From NCBI RefSeq assembly GCF_900187385.1, contig NZ_FYEY01000001.1, forward strand, positions 2,480,001 through 2,544,000: 64,000 nucleotides of DNA, in the 5' to 3' direction. The position numbers were made by a program, and so were the translations under genes. The notes beneath the pieces were generated by a model, which was not told the DNA's origin, did not search any database, and was given only the letters and a program-made list of their open reading frames with translations. This stretch comes from Streptomyces sp. 2114.4. Its GTDB lineage: Bacteria > Actinomycetota > Actinomycetes > Streptomycetales > Streptomycetaceae. Positions 9,453-19,154 of this stretch are shown piece after piece; the stretch's first letter is position 1; each line of letters begins with the position of its first letter.

Positions 9453-9950
9453 TCAGGTCACAGTGGGGGCCGGCGAGGGCCCGGTCAGGCCCTGTTCGGT
9501 CCGCCAGCCGTCGATGATCGCCGCCTGCAGGCCGAACATCTCGGCCTTCTCGTCCGGCTCTTCGTGGTCGTAGCCGAGGAGGTGGAGCACGCCGTGGACG
9601 GTGAGCAGCTGGAGCTCTTCGTCCATGCTGTGCCCCGTCGGGGCCTCCTCGCCCTGCTTCTTGGCGACCTCGGGGCACAGCACGATGTCGCCGAGGAGAC
9701 CCTGCGGGGGCTCCTCGTCGTCCTTCGCCGGCGGACGCAGCTCGTCCATCGGGAAGGACATGACATCGGTCGGTCCCGGCAGGTCCATCCACTGGAGATG
9801 GAGCTGTTCCATGGCCTCGGCGTCCACGACGATCACGGACAGCTCGGAGAGCGGGTGGATACGCATCCGGGCGACGGCGTAGCGGGCGACATCCAGGATG
9901 GCCTGCTCGTCGACGGCCGTGCCGGACTCGTTGTTGACGTCGATGGACAT
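9453..9950 (-). CDS. ybeY: endoribonuclease YbeY (16S rRNA maturation)
   Basis: Zinc-dependent RNase involved in 16S rRNA 3'-end processing and ribosome quality control; 165 aa. The metal site [11 protein letters not shown] spans residues 119-129, with zinc-binding H119, H123 and H129. The region before it ([22 protein letters not shown]) is typical of the family. Start MSIDVNNE was chosen because it gives the usual length and has a GGGGGAG-free but purine-rich lead; upstream in-frame codons belong to non-conserved sequence. Lies between phoH and the CBS membrane protein with short gaps, in the standard phoH-ybeY order. Confidence 0.96.
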   Translation of the reverse strand: MSIDVNNESGTAVDEQAILDVARYAVARMRIHPLSELSVIVVDAEAMEQLHLQWMDLPGPTDVMSFPMDELRPPAKDDEEPPQGLLGDIVLCPEVAKKQGEEAPTGHSMDEELQLLTVHGVLHLLGYDHEEPDEKAEMFGLQAAIIDGWRTEQGLTGPSPAPTVT

Positions 9951-10016
9951 GGGGGAGTCGCTTCTCGCTTCTGTGTGCCGGGCACGGGCCGGCCGGTGGT
10001 CCCGGCCGGCCCGCAC

Positions 10017-11021
<1,005 letters not shown>

Positions 11022-11149
11022 GGGGCGGCTCGGTGGCCTGCTCAACCCCCATCCTTTGCTCGTATGAGGTGCCTGCCTGCAATGACCTGCACTCGACTCC
11101 TTGGGATACAAGAGTACGACGGGGCACTGACAAGCCTGAGGTCTTTTCC

Positions 11150-11252
11150 TGCCGGGGGCGGCCGGGGCGCTGCCGGGGGCGGCCGGTGCGCATCCGGGGG
11201 GCCGGTGCGCTGCCGGGGGGCCGGTGAGCTGCCCAGGGGATGGCCGGTGCGC
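11150..11252. repeat. degenerate 19-23 bp tandem repeat, about five copies
   Basis: Units of the form TGCCGGGGGCGGCCGGTGCGC run from 11150 to 11252 with small length changes (starts at 11150, 11171, 11192, 11211, 11230). It lies in the gap downstream of the PfkB kinase gene and upstream of phoH. Confidence 0.8.
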
Positions 11253-11275
11253 GTCCGGTCCGGCCCGGGGGCCGC

Positions 11276-12421
11276 TCAGGCCGGGCGGCGGAAGCCGATC
11301 GTGGGGACGGCGCGGGCCAGCGGAGCGGGCCGGTAGGCCGCGGGCAGCACCTCGTCGAGGAAGGCGTACTGGCGGCGCAGCGCGCCCGGCGCACCCGCCT
11401 CGTAGGCGCGCACCTGCTGCCACCAGCCGGCGATCTCGGCCCACCCCGGTGCGGACAGCGAGCCGCCGAATTCCTGGACGGACAGCGCGGCGCTCAGCCC
11501 CGCGAAGGCGAGCCGGTCGGCGAGCGGCCAGTCGGCGAGGGTGCCGGTGACGAATCCGGCCACGAAGACATCGCCGGCGCCCGTGGGATCCAGCTCCTCC
11601 ACGGCGATGGCGGGCACCTCGGCGCTCTCCCCGGTCCGCCCGTCCACCGCGTAGGCGCCCTCGGCACCCAGCGTGACCACCGCCAGCGGCACCCGGTCGG
11701 CGAGCTTGTGCGCGGCGTCGCGCGGGGAGTTGGTGCGGGTGTAGCGCATCGCCTCCTCGGCGTTGGGCAGGAACGCCTCGCAGTGTTCGAGGTCGGCGAG
11801 GTCGGCCGGGTCCCAGCGGCCGGTGTCGTCCCAGCCCACGTCCGCGAAGATGCGGCTGCCGCGGCCGGCCGCGCAGCCCAGCCAGCCCTCCCGGCGGCCC
11901 GGTACCAGCGAGGCGATGCAGGCGCGGGACGGCGGCGGGCAGCCCGGGGCGTGCTTGCCGTCGAAGGCGAAGTCGGGCGGCGGCGCCTCGTGGCCGTGCG
12001 AGACCATCGTGCGCTCGCCCTCGTACGCCATGGAGACGGTGACCGGGGAGTGCCAGCCGGGGACGGTGCGGGACAGCGCCAGGTCGATGCCCTCGCCCTG
12101 TTCGAGCGCTTCCCAGCAGTACTCGCCGTAGTGGTCGTCGCCGAACGCGGCGGCCAGGGAGGTGCGCAGGCCGAGCCGGGCCAGCGCGGTGGCCATGTTG
12201 GCGACGCCGCCGGGGCTGGAGCCCATACCGCGGGCCCACGATTCGGTGCCGCGGACGGGGGCGCTGTCCAGGCCGGTGAAGATGATGTCCAGGAAGACGG
12301 TGCCGGTGAGATAGACGTCGGTGTACGGATCGCCGTCGGCGCGCACCGCGGCGAGCGGATCGAGGGCCGGTGGCACTGCGGCCGGTCCCGCGGGCAAAAG
12401 GTCATCGCGTCGGCTGCTCAC
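11276..12421 (-). CDS. PfkB-family sugar kinase
   Basis: 381 aa carbohydrate kinase of the ribokinase/PfkB fold. Signatures: GTVFLDIIFTGL and GGVANMATALARLG near the N-terminus (substrate lid and GG motif) and the C-terminal DPTGAGDVFVAGF with the catalytic Asp and anion hole. Start is GTG at 12421 with GAGAGGAG about 9 nt upstream. Divergent from a GH4 glycosidase across a 66-bp gap, so the two likely share a control region; the kinase may phosphorylate the sugar released or provide the phospho-sugar used by the glycosidase. Substrate cannot be read from sequence. The segment HGHEAPPPDFAFDGKHAPGC before the ATP domain is not a known motif. Confidence 0.88.
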   Translation of the reverse strand: MSSRRDDLLPAGPAAVPPALDPLAAVRADGDPYTDVYLTGTVFLDIIFTGLDSAPVRGTESWARGMGSSPGGVANMATALARLGLRTSLAAAFGDDHYGEYCWEALEQGEGIDLALSRTVPGWHSPVTVSMAYEGERTMVSHGHEAPPPDFAFDGKHAPGCPPPSRACIASLVPGRREGWLGCAAGRGSRIFADVGWDDTGRWDPADLADLEHCEAFLPNAEEAMRYTRTNSPRDAAHKLADRVPLAVVTLGAEGAYAVDGRTGESAEVPAIAVEELDPTGAGDVFVAGFVTGTLADWPLADRLAFAGLSAALSVQEFGGSLSAPGWAEIAGWWQQVRAYEAGAPGALRRQYAFLDEVLPAAYRPAPLARAVPTIGFRRPA

Positions 12422-12487
12422 CGTGCTCGCTCCTCTCGTATCGGCACGTGCCGCCAGTGTGCCTGATGCTGCGGTACGTTCCGCCCC

Positions 12488-13828
12488 ATGAGGCTGACGA
12501 TTCTGGGCGGGGGCGGCTTCCGGGTGCCGCTGGTCTACCGCGCGCTGCTGGACGACCCGGCGCACGCCGTCTCCGAGGTGGTGCTGCACGACACCGATCC
12601 GCGCCGGGTGGCGGTGATCGCCGAGGTGCTGACGCGGCTGGCGCGGGGGCATCCGGCGCCGGTGCCCGTACGGGTCGAGAACCGGCTGGACGATGCGCTG
12701 GCCGGGGCCGGCTTCGTCTTCTCGGCGATCCGGGTGGGCGGCACGGCAGGCCGGATCCGCGACGAGCGGATCCCGCTGTCCGAGGGGGTGCTCGGCCAGG
12801 AGACGGTCGGCGCGGGCGGTGTCCTCTACGGCCTGCGGACGGTCCCGGTGGCCCTGCACATCGCCGAGCGGATCGCGGTTCTCGCCCCCGAGGCGTGGGT
12901 CATCAACTTCACCAACCCGGCGGGCACGGTCACCGAGGCGATGTCCCAGGTGCTGGGCGACCGGGTCATCGGGATCTGCGATTCGCCGGTGGGGCTGGTG
13001 CGCCGGGCGGCACGGGCGGCCGGCGTGGACCCGGCGGCCTTCGACGACACCGGCCGGGTCGGCTACGACTACGTGGGGCTCAACCACCTCGGCTGGCTGC
13101 GGTCGTTGACACTGGACGGCACCGAGCTGCTGCCGGGGCTGCTCGCCGACGACGCCGCGCTGGGCTCCTTCGAGGAGGGCCGGCTCTTCGGCGCCGACTG
13201 GCTGCGGACCCTGGGCGCACTGCCCAACGAGTACCTGCACTACTACTACTTCCGCCGCGAAACCCTCGGCTCCGTACGGGACACCGCCGAGACCCGCGGT
13301 GAATTCCTCGACCAGCAGCAGGGCGGCTTCTTCGAGCGGGCCGCGTCAGCCGGCGGTCCGGAGGGGGCGTACGAGCTGTGGGAGCGCACCCGGCTGGAGC
13401 GCGAGGAGACGTATATGGCGCACAGCAGGGCGGCCAGTGGCGGCTGGCAGCGCGACAGCCACGACCTGGAGGGCGGTGGCTACGACCGGGTGGCGCTGGC
13501 GTTGATGCACGCCATCGTGGGCGACAGCGGGACCCGGCTGATCCTCAACGTCCGCAACGGGACGACGGTGCCGCAGCTGGCGCCGGACGCGATCGTGGAG
13601 ACGGTGTGCGAGGTGACGTCGCAGGGCGCCAGGCCGCTGCCCTGCGCGCCGCTGCCCGAGGACCAGTTGGGGCTGATGCTGCAGGTCAAGGCGGTGGAGC
13701 GGGCGACGGTGGAGGCGGCGGTCTACAAGGACAGGGACGCCGCGCTGCGGGCGCTGGCGCTGCATCCGCTGGTGGACTCCCCCGCGGTGGCCGCCCGCAT
13801 CCTGGAACGGGCGGCCAGGGAGGCGTGA
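12488..13828 (+). CDS. GH4 family 6-phospho-beta-glucosidase
   Basis: 446 aa NAD- and metal-dependent glycosidase of family GH4, which cleaves phosphorylated (or some free) glycosides by a redox mechanism. N-terminal Rossmann motif LGGGGFRVP (residues 6-14), NFTNPAGTVTEA, metal-binding C164 in GICDSPVGLVRR and H200 in GLNHLGW. Length is normal. Divergent from the PfkB kinase gene, suggesting a kinase/phospho-glycosidase module independent of any PTS system, since none is seen here. No ribosome site is obvious before the ATG, so the message may be leaderless. Confidence 0.9.
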   Translation: MRLTILGGGGFRVPLVYRALLDDPAHAVSEVVLHDTDPRRVAVIAEVLTRLARGHPAPVPVRVENRLDDALAGAGFVFSAIRVGGTAGRIRDERIPLSEGVLGQETVGAGGVLYGLRTVPVALHIAERIAVLAPEAWVINFTNPAGTVTEAMSQVLGDRVIGICDSPVGLVRRAARAAGVDPAAFDDTGRVGYDYVGLNHLGWLRSLTLDGTELLPGLLADDAALGSFEEGRLFGADWLRTLGALPNEYLHYYYFRRETLGSVRDTAETRGEFLDQQQGGFFERAASAGGPEGAYELWERTRLEREETYMAHSRAASGGWQRDSHDLEGGGYDRVALALMHAIVGDSGTRLILNVRNGTTVPQLAPDAIVETVCEVTSQGARPLPCAPLPEDQLGLMLQVKAVERATVEAAVYKDRDAALRALALHPLVDSPAVAARILERAAREA

Positions 13829-14017
13829 GGGGGCTTCCTGAAGGGGCCCCTGAGGTGGCGTCGCCGCCCTTCGTCCTCCGCCGGAATACCCTCCGCCTCC
13901 GCCGCGTTGTGGCCCGCAAGGGGCGCCCGCAACCCTTACGGGATACGGCCGCCCCTCCCCTTAATGGCCCCGCGCGCCGCCGTTCGGCCCTCGCGGCCTC
14001 GGTGCCCCGCTCGCCCC

Positions 14018-14647
14018 TCAGTGCCCCCGCTTGATCCACTCGTCCAGATGCGGGGCCTCCGCCCCGATCGTCGTGGAGTCGCCGTGTCCGGTGCGGACCT
14101 GGGTCGTGGGCGGCAGGGTCAGCAGCCGGTCCCGGATCGAGGCCACGATCGTCGGGAAGTCCGAGAAGGACCGGCCGGTGGCGCCGGGGCCGCCCTGGAA
14201 GAGGGTGTCGCCGGTGAAGACGGTGCCCAGGTCGGGGGCGTGGAGGCAGACCGCGCCGGGCGCGTGGCCCGGGGTGTGCAGCACGGTCAGATCCGTACCG
14301 GCGATGGTCAGCACCTGGCCGTCCGCCAGCTCCGCGTCCGGCGCCGTGTCCGCGTGGGTCATCTTCCACAACGGCAGGTCGGCGGGGTGCAGATGGATCC
14401 GGGCGCCGGTGCGGGAGGCCAGCGCCGGGGCCGCGTCGATGTGGTCGTCGTGCCCATGGGTGCAGACGATCGCGCGCAGTGTCCGGCCGCCGAGGGCTTC
14501 GAGGATGGCGTCGGGGTCATGGGAGGCGTCGATGACGATCGCCTCGTCGTCGTCGCCGACGATCCATACGTTGTTGTCGACGTCCCAGGTGCCGCCGTCG
14601 AGGGAGAAGGTTCCGGAGGTGACCAGGTGGTCGATGCGGGCCGCCAT
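14018..14647 (-). CDS. metallo-beta-lactamase-fold hydrolase next to mscR
   Basis: 209 aa glyoxalase II-like hydrolase. Metal motif THGHDDHID with H64, H66, D68 and H69; further ligands in HTPGHAPG and FTGDTLF. The start ATG overlaps the mscR stop by one base (TGATG), so the two are translationally coupled. In mycobacteria mscR is likewise followed by a hydrolase of this fold. Likely role: acts on the thioester product of formaldehyde oxidation (S-formyl-mycothiol) or a related mycothiol conjugate; this is inferred from linkage, not shown. Confidence 0.88.
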   Translation of the reverse strand: MAARIDHLVTSGTFSLDGGTWDVDNNVWIVGDDDEAIVIDASHDPDAILEALGGRTLRAIVCTHGHDDHIDAAPALASRTGARIHLHPADLPLWKMTHADTAPDAELADGQVLTIAGTDLTVLHTPGHAPGAVCLHAPDLGTVFTGDTLFQGGPGATGRSFSDFPTIVASIRDRLLTLPPTTQVRTGHGDSTTIGAEAPHLDEWIKRGH

Positions 14648-15732
14648 CAGAGCGTCACCACCGAACGCAGGACATCGCCCGACTCCATCCGCGCGAAGGC
14701 CTGCTCCACGTCCGCGATGCCGATGGTCTCGGTGACGAACGCCCCCAGGTCGATCCGGCCCTGCAGATGCAGATCGACCAGCATCGGGAAGTCGCGGGAG
14801 GGCAGACAGTCGCCGTACCAGGAGGACTTGAGCGCGCCGCCGCGGCCGAAGACGTCCAGGAGGGGAAGTTCCAGGGTCATGTCCGGGGTGGGGACGCCGA
14901 CCAGGACGACGGTCCCGGCCAGATCGCGGGCGTAGAACGCCTGCCGGTAGGTCTCGGGGCGGCCGACCGCGTCGATGACGACATCCGCGCCGAAGCCGCC
15001 GGTCAGTTCGCGGATCGCCTCGACGGGGTCGGCGGTACGGGAGTTGACCGTGTGGGTGGCGCCCATGGAGCGCGCGGTCTCCAGCTTCCGGTCGTCGATG
15101 TCCACGGCGACGATCGTGACCGCACCGGCCAGCCGCGCGCCCACCACGGCCGCGTTGCCGACGCCGCCGCAGCCGATGACCGCGACCGAGTCGCCCCGCC
15201 CGACGCCTCCGGTGTTGATCGCGGCGCCGATGCCCGCCATCACCCCGCAGCCCAGCAGTCCGGCCGCCTCGGGCGCCACCCGGGGGTCGACCTTGGTGCA
15301 CTGTCCGGCGGCCACCAGCGTCTTGTCGGCGAAGGCGCCGATGCCCAGCGCCGGGGACAGCTCCGTGCCGTCCTTCAGCGTCATCTTCTGCCGGGCGTTG
15401 TGGGTGTCAAAGCAGTACTGGGGGCGGCCCCGCAGGCAGGCGCGGCACTGGCCGCACACCGCCCGCCAGTTCAGGACGACGAAGTCCCCCGGCGCCACAT
15501 CGGTGACCCCGGCGCCGACCGACTCCACGACGCCGGCGGCCTCGTGTCCGAGCAGGAACGGGAAGTCGTCGTTGATGCCGCCCTGCTTGTAGTGCAGATC
15601 GGTGTGGCACACCCCGCACGTCTGGATCTTCACCACGGCCTCGCCGGGGCCCGGATCCGGCACCAGGACAGTCTCCAGCCGGACCGGTTCGTTCTTCCCC
15701 GGCGCGATCACGCCGCGCACTTCCTGTGCCAT
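14647..15732 (-). CDS. mscR: S-(hydroxymethyl)mycothiol dehydrogenase
   Basis: 361 aa zinc-dependent alcohol dehydrogenase of class III type that oxidises the formaldehyde-mycothiol adduct with NAD, the actinobacterial route of formaldehyde detoxification; also reported to act on S-nitrosomycothiol. Catalytic zinc site C39 (CGVCHTD) and H63 in GHEAAG; structural zinc Cys at 93, 96, 99 and 107 ([15 protein letters not shown]); NAD-binding [28 protein letters not shown] with [10 protein letters not shown] is characteristic of the mycothiol enzyme. ATG at 15732 has AAAGGGG about 9 nt upstream; an in-frame TTG six codons earlier is less likely. Coupled to the hydrolase that follows. Confidence 0.92.
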   Translation of the reverse strand: MAQEVRGVIAPGKNEPVRLETVLVPDPGPGEAVVKIQTCGVCHTDLHYKQGGINDDFPFLLGHEAAGVVESVGAGVTDVAPGDFVVLNWRAVCGQCRACLRGRPQYCFDTHNARQKMTLKDGTELSPALGIGAFADKTLVAAGQCTKVDPRVAPEAAGLLGCGVMAGIGAAINTGGVGRGDSVAVIGCGGVGNAAVVGARLAGAVTIVAVDIDDRKLETARSMGATHTVNSRTADPVEAIRELTGGFGADVVIDAVGRPETYRQAFYARDLAGTVVLVGVPTPDMTLELPLLDVFGRGGALKSSWYGDCLPSRDFPMLVDLHLQGRIDLGAFVTETIGIADVEQAFARMESGDVLRSVVTL

Positions 15733-16038
15733 CGGAACAGCCCCTTTCAAAGATCACGTACGGGACCACTGTGGCGCACCGCCACCGATCCGTGCCTCAC
15801 CGTACGCGTGCCGGGCCACCCCGCACAGGACCACGGCCGGTCCGTGATCTCCGGTCCGGGGCCGCCGGCCGCGCGCCCTCTCGGGTGCCCTCCGCCGCCA
15901 GGCCGGCGTCCGGACCGCGGCGATCTCCACGGCCAGCGCCCATGAGCCTTTACCAAGCGTTGAATCTTCGCGCGTAGATACCGACTTGATGCTCTGTTAG
16001 ACCTACGAAGTCCACTGATGCCTCCCAAGGAGCCGCGC
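15733..16038. other. divergent control region between mscR and the HAD phosphatase gene
   Basis: 306 bp without a credible gene. The half nearest the HAD gene (15945-16020) is AT-richer: TTGAAT at 15960-15965, TAGATA at 15975-15980 and TTAGAC near 15997 could belong to promoters, but no pair with standard spacing can be fixed. The mscR half is GC-rich with no clear box. Confidence 0.4.
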
Positions 16039-16863
16039 ATGCCCCGCCCCGCCCGTTTCCGCCCCGCCCTCACCCGAAAGGCCCGGCTCGGCGCCGCGAC
16101 GGTCGCCGCTCTCGTCACCGGCACCGCGGTCTTCGGCATAGGCCAGGCCACCGCCGAACACTCCGTGCCGCGCACCGACAAGGAGATCCCCAACCTCACG
16201 CAGGTGCAGGACAAGATCAAGGCGTACTACGGCGACACGGTGACGGCGGACGGCGAGCACTACGCCTCCCCGCACAGCAACTACGCCCGCCAGGTCCGCG
16301 GCATCGAGGCCAAGGCCCGCACTTACCTGTCCAAGGCCCTTGCGCAGCAGGGCCGGACGGGCAAGCAGGGCAAGCAGCCCAAGCCGGCCATCGTCCTCGA
16401 CATGGACGACACGACCCTGCTCACCTACAACTACGAGCTCCAGGTCGGCTTCCACTACACCGAGGAGAGCCAGGACAAGTACCTGGCCCACCACGACATG
16501 GATCCGGTCTTCGGCATGAACCGGCTGGTCAACTGGGCGCACGCCAAGGGCGCCGAGGTGTTCTTCCTGACCGGGCGCAAGGAGGCGCAGCGCGACTGGA
16601 GCGTACGCAACCTCAAGAACGTCGGCTACGACGTGCCCCTGGACGCCGGGCACGTCTACCTGAAGAACAAGGAGCACCCGCCGGCCTACCTGCCCTGCGG
16701 CGCCACCTGCACGACGGTCGAGTACAAGTCGGGCACCCGCAAGCACATCGAATCCCTCGGCTACCGCGTCGTCGCCAACTTCGGTGACCAGTACAGCGAT
16801 CTGAACGGCGGCGCCGGGGACCGGACGTTCAAGCTGCCGAACCCGATGTACTTCCTGCCGTAG
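16039..16863 (+). CDS. secreted HAD-family acid phosphatase
   Basis: 274 aa. N-terminal signal peptide: basic start MPRPARFRPALTRKARLG, a hydrophobic core to about residue 35, probable cleavage after ATA (near residue 39). The HAD catalytic motif DMDDTTLL lies at residues 121-128 with nucleophile D121 and acid/base D123; FFLTGRKE is motif II, and NFGDQYSDL fits motif IV. This is the plant acid phosphatase / class B-like HAD group, acting outside the cell on phosphomonoesters. ATG at 16039 chosen because AAGGAG lies at 16027-16032; an in-frame ATG at 16018 would put that site inside the gene. Convergent with rnz, separated by a strong hairpin. Confidence 0.88.
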   Translation: MPRPARFRPALTRKARLGAATVAALVTGTAVFGIGQATAEHSVPRTDKEIPNLTQVQDKIKAYYGDTVTADGEHYASPHSNYARQVRGIEAKARTYLSKALAQQGRTGKQGKQPKPAIVLDMDDTTLLTYNYELQVGFHYTEESQDKYLAHHDMDPVFGMNRLVNWAHAKGAEVFFLTGRKEAQRDWSVRNLKNVGYDVPLDAGHVYLKNKEHPPAYLPCGATCTTVEYKSGTRKHIESLGYRVVANFGDQYSDLNGGAGDRTFKLPNPMYFLP

Positions 16864-16916
16864 GCAGGGGTTCCACCCCGGCGGGGCGCGGCGCACGCTC
16901 CCCGTGGCACGGCGCA

Positions 16917-16944
16917 CGCCCGGCGGACGGACCTCCGCCGGGCG
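16917..16944. terminator. bidirectional terminator between HAD gene and rnz
   Basis: Perfect 11-bp inverted repeat CGCCCGGCGGA / TCCGCCGGGCG (16917-16927 and 16934-16944) with a 6-base loop. It ends one base before the rnz stop codon and serves two convergent genes; no long U-run. Confidence 0.75.
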
Positions 16945-16945
16945 T

Positions 16946-17851
16946 TCAGCGCCGCTTGGGCACCGGCACCCGCATCAGGTCCTTGGCGATGGTCAGCTCG
17001 CCCGTGAAGCCCGCCTCGCGGGCCTGCCGCTCGAACTCGGTGGGGTCGTCGTAGCGCTGCGAGAAATGCGTCAGCACGAGGTGCCGCACCCCCGCCGACG
17101 CCGCGACCCGCGCCGCCTGCCCGGCGGTCAGGTGTCCGTGGTCGGTGGCCAGCCGGACGTCCTCGTCCAGGAACGTCGACTCGATCACCAGCATGTCCGC
17201 CCCCTCGGCGAGCGCATGGACGCCGTCGCACAGCCGGGTGTCCATGACGAACGCGAAGCGCTGGCCGGGGCGCCGCTCGCTCACCTCGTCGAGGGTGACG
17301 CCGTTCAGCTCGCCGAGCCGCTGCAGGCGCCCGACGTCCGGTCCGGCGATGCCGTGCGCCGCCAGCCGCTCCGGCAGCATCCGGCGCGCGTCCGGTTCGA
17401 TGAGCCGGTAGCCGTACGACTCGACCGGGTGCGAGAGCTTGCGCGCCTCCAGGACGTACGCCGCCGAGCGCTCCAGCTCCCCGTCCACGGCCACCGGCCG
17501 CTGGACCAGCCGGACCGTCTCCCGGTACGCGGTGGCATAGCGCAGCCGGTCGAAGAAGTGCTCCCCACTGGCCGGGTAGTGGGCGGTGACCGGGTGCGGC
17601 ACCCGGTCGAGGTTGATCCGCTGGATCACCCCGGCCAGGCCGAGCGAGTGGTCGCCGTGGAAGTGCGTGACGCAGATCCGGTGGAGGTCGTGGGCGGCGA
17701 CCCCGGCGCGCAGCATCTGCCGCTGCGTTCCCTCGCCGGGGTCGAAGAGCAGCCCCTGGCCGTCCCACCGCAGCAGGTAGCCGTTGTGGTTGCGGTGCCG
17801 CGTGGGGACCTGGCTCGCGGTGCCGAGGACCACCAATTCACGTACGGACAC
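16946..17851 (-). CDS. rnz: ribonuclease Z
   Basis: tRNA 3'-processing endonuclease of the metallo-beta-lactamase fold; 301 aa, normal for bacterial RNase Z. Opening [20 protein letters not shown] and [10 protein letters not shown] are the family signature; metal motif [11 protein letters not shown] has H63, H65, D67 and H68, and later ligands lie in FVMDTRLCD and [12 protein letters not shown] start at 17851 lies 6 bp after the HIT gene stop, so the two are probably co-transcribed. Confidence 0.95.
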   Translation of the reverse strand: MSVRELVVLGTASQVPTRHRNHNGYLLRWDGQGLLFDPGEGTQRQMLRAGVAAHDLHRICVTHFHGDHSLGLAGVIQRINLDRVPHPVTAHYPASGEHFFDRLRYATAYRETVRLVQRPVAVDGELERSAAYVLEARKLSHPVESYGYRLIEPDARRMLPERLAAHGIAGPDVGRLQRLGELNGVTLDEVSERRPGQRFAFVMDTRLCDGVHALAEGADMLVIESTFLDEDVRLATDHGHLTAGQAARVAASAGVRHLVLTHFSQRYDDPTEFERQAREAGFTGELTIAKDLMRVPVPKRR

Positions 17852-17857
17852 GGTGCG

Positions 17858-18238
17858 TTATCCGGGGGGCCACTGCAGGCCGCGGCCACCGAGCACGTGC
17901 AGGTGGGCGTGGAAGACGGTCTGGCCCGCTCCGGCGCCGGTGTTGAAGACGACCCGGTAGCCCCGGTCCTCGACCTTGTCCTCGGCGGCGATCTCGCGGG
18001 ACTCGCGCAGTATGTCGGCGATGATCTGCGGTTCGGCGGCGGCCAGGCTCGCCGCGTCCGGGTAGTGCACCTTGGGGATCACCAGGACGTGGGTGGGCGC
18101 CTGGGGATTGATGTCGCGGAACGCGACGGTGGTGTCGGTCTCCCGGACGATCGTCGCCGGAACCTCCTTCGCCACGATCTTGCAGAACAGGCAGTCGGCC
18201 TGCGGTTCTCCCGCCACCGGTGGCTCCTCCCGGGTCAT
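17858..18238 (-). CDS. HIT family nucleotide-binding protein
   Basis: 126 aa. The histidine triad HAHLHVLGG is at residues 110-118 with H110, H112 and H114; upstream DCLFCKIVAKEVPA gives the CxxC zinc pair of the HINT branch. HINT-type proteins hydrolyse adenosine 5'-phosphoramidates and related nucleotide conjugates. ATG at 18238; GGAGGAGCC just downstream of it on the transcript belongs to the coding part. Ends 6 bp before rnz. Confidence 0.93.
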   Translation of the reverse strand: MTREEPPVAGEPQADCLFCKIVAKEVPATIVRETDTTVAFRDINPQAPTHVLVIPKVHYPDAASLAAAEPQIIADILRESREIAAEDKVEDRGYRVVFNTGAGAGQTVFHAHLHVLGGRGLQWPPG

Positions 18239-18395
18239 CCGTCCTGCGCACGGTGCGCACGGCCTCGGATGCTACCGGGCAGGCCGTACCGGGGCGCCCA
18301 CCCCACCCCCCGCCGCGCGGTCCCCGCGCCGGCCGGGCCGCACACCGCACGGGAGCGCCCGTCACCCCGAGGACCCGGACGGGGACCGCGTCTCC

Positions 18396-18414
18396 CTAGG
18401 GGGAGCCCCCCTAG
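18396..18414 (-). terminator. hairpin at the end of rsmE
   Basis: 8-bp perfect stem CTAGGGGG / CCCCCTAG (18396-18403 and 18407-18414) with a 3-base loop; it includes the rsmE stop codon. No U-run, but the stem is compact and GC-rich, so it is a plausible terminator for the rsmE unit. Confidence 0.45.
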
Positions 18415-19154
18415 CTCCAGCGCCCCGTGCGCCCCAGCAGCAGCGCCGTGGCCGCGGTGCCCGCCGTGGAGGTGCGCAGCACGGTCGTCCCCAAGCGGTA
18501 GGGCCTGGCGCCCGCCTCGGCGAAGAGGGACAGCTCCTCCGGGGAGACCCCGCCTTCCGGCCCGACGACGAGCACGATCCGGCCCTCGGCGGGGAGTTCG
18601 GCGGTGGCGAGCGGGGAGCTGCCCTCCTCGTGGAGGACGGCCGCGAAGTCGGCGTCGGCGAGCAGGGTGGCCACCTGCTTGGTGGTCAGCGGGTCCGCGA
18701 CCTCGGGGAAGGTCAGCCGGCGCGACTGCTTGCCCGCCTCACGGGCCGTGGCACGCCATTTGCCCAGCGATTTGGCGGCCCGCTCGCCCTTCCACTGGGT
18801 GACGCAACGCGCCGCCGCCCAGGGCACGATGGCGTCCACACCGGTCTCGGTCATCGTCTCGACGGCCAGCTCGCCGCGGTCGCCCTTGGGGAGCGCCTGG
18901 ACGACGGTGATGGTGGGCTCCGGCGACGCCTCGGTGCGCAGTTCAGCGACCGCGACGGTGAGCCGGTCCTTGCCCTCGACGGCGGCGACCGTGCCGTGCG
19001 CGCCGGTGCCGTGGCCGTCCGTCAGGACGACCTCCTCACCGGCCCGCAGCCGGCGCACCGACACCGCGTGCCGGCCCTCGGGGCCGTCCAGGGTCAGCGT
19101 GCCGCCGGCCCGTACGTCCGCGAGCGAATCGACGAGGAACACCGGAGCGGTCAT
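18411..19154 (-). CDS. rsmE: 16S rRNA m3U1498 methyltransferase RsmE
   Basis: 247 aa SPOUT methyltransferase that methylates U1498 of 16S rRNA using SAM. N-terminal PUA-like domain (RHAVSVRRLRAGEEVVLTDGHG), then the trefoil-knot region with QALPKGDRGELAVETMTETGVDAIVPW, WRATAREAGKQSRR, VGPEGGVSPEE and RLGTTVLRTSTAG, all diagnostic. Its ATG overlaps the TGA of the nitronate monooxygenase gene upstream (ATGA), so it is translationally coupled to it. Confidence 0.95.
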   Translation of the reverse strand: MTAPVFLVDSLADVRAGGTLTLDGPEGRHAVSVRRLRAGEEVVLTDGHGTGAHGTVAAVEGKDRLTVAVAELRTEASPEPTITVVQALPKGDRGELAVETMTETGVDAIVPWAAARCVTQWKGERAAKSLGKWRATAREAGKQSRRLTFPEVADPLTTKQVATLLADADFAAVLHEEGSSPLATAELPAEGRIVLVVGPEGGVSPEELSLFAEAGARPYRLGTTVLRTSTAGTAATALLLGRTGRWS

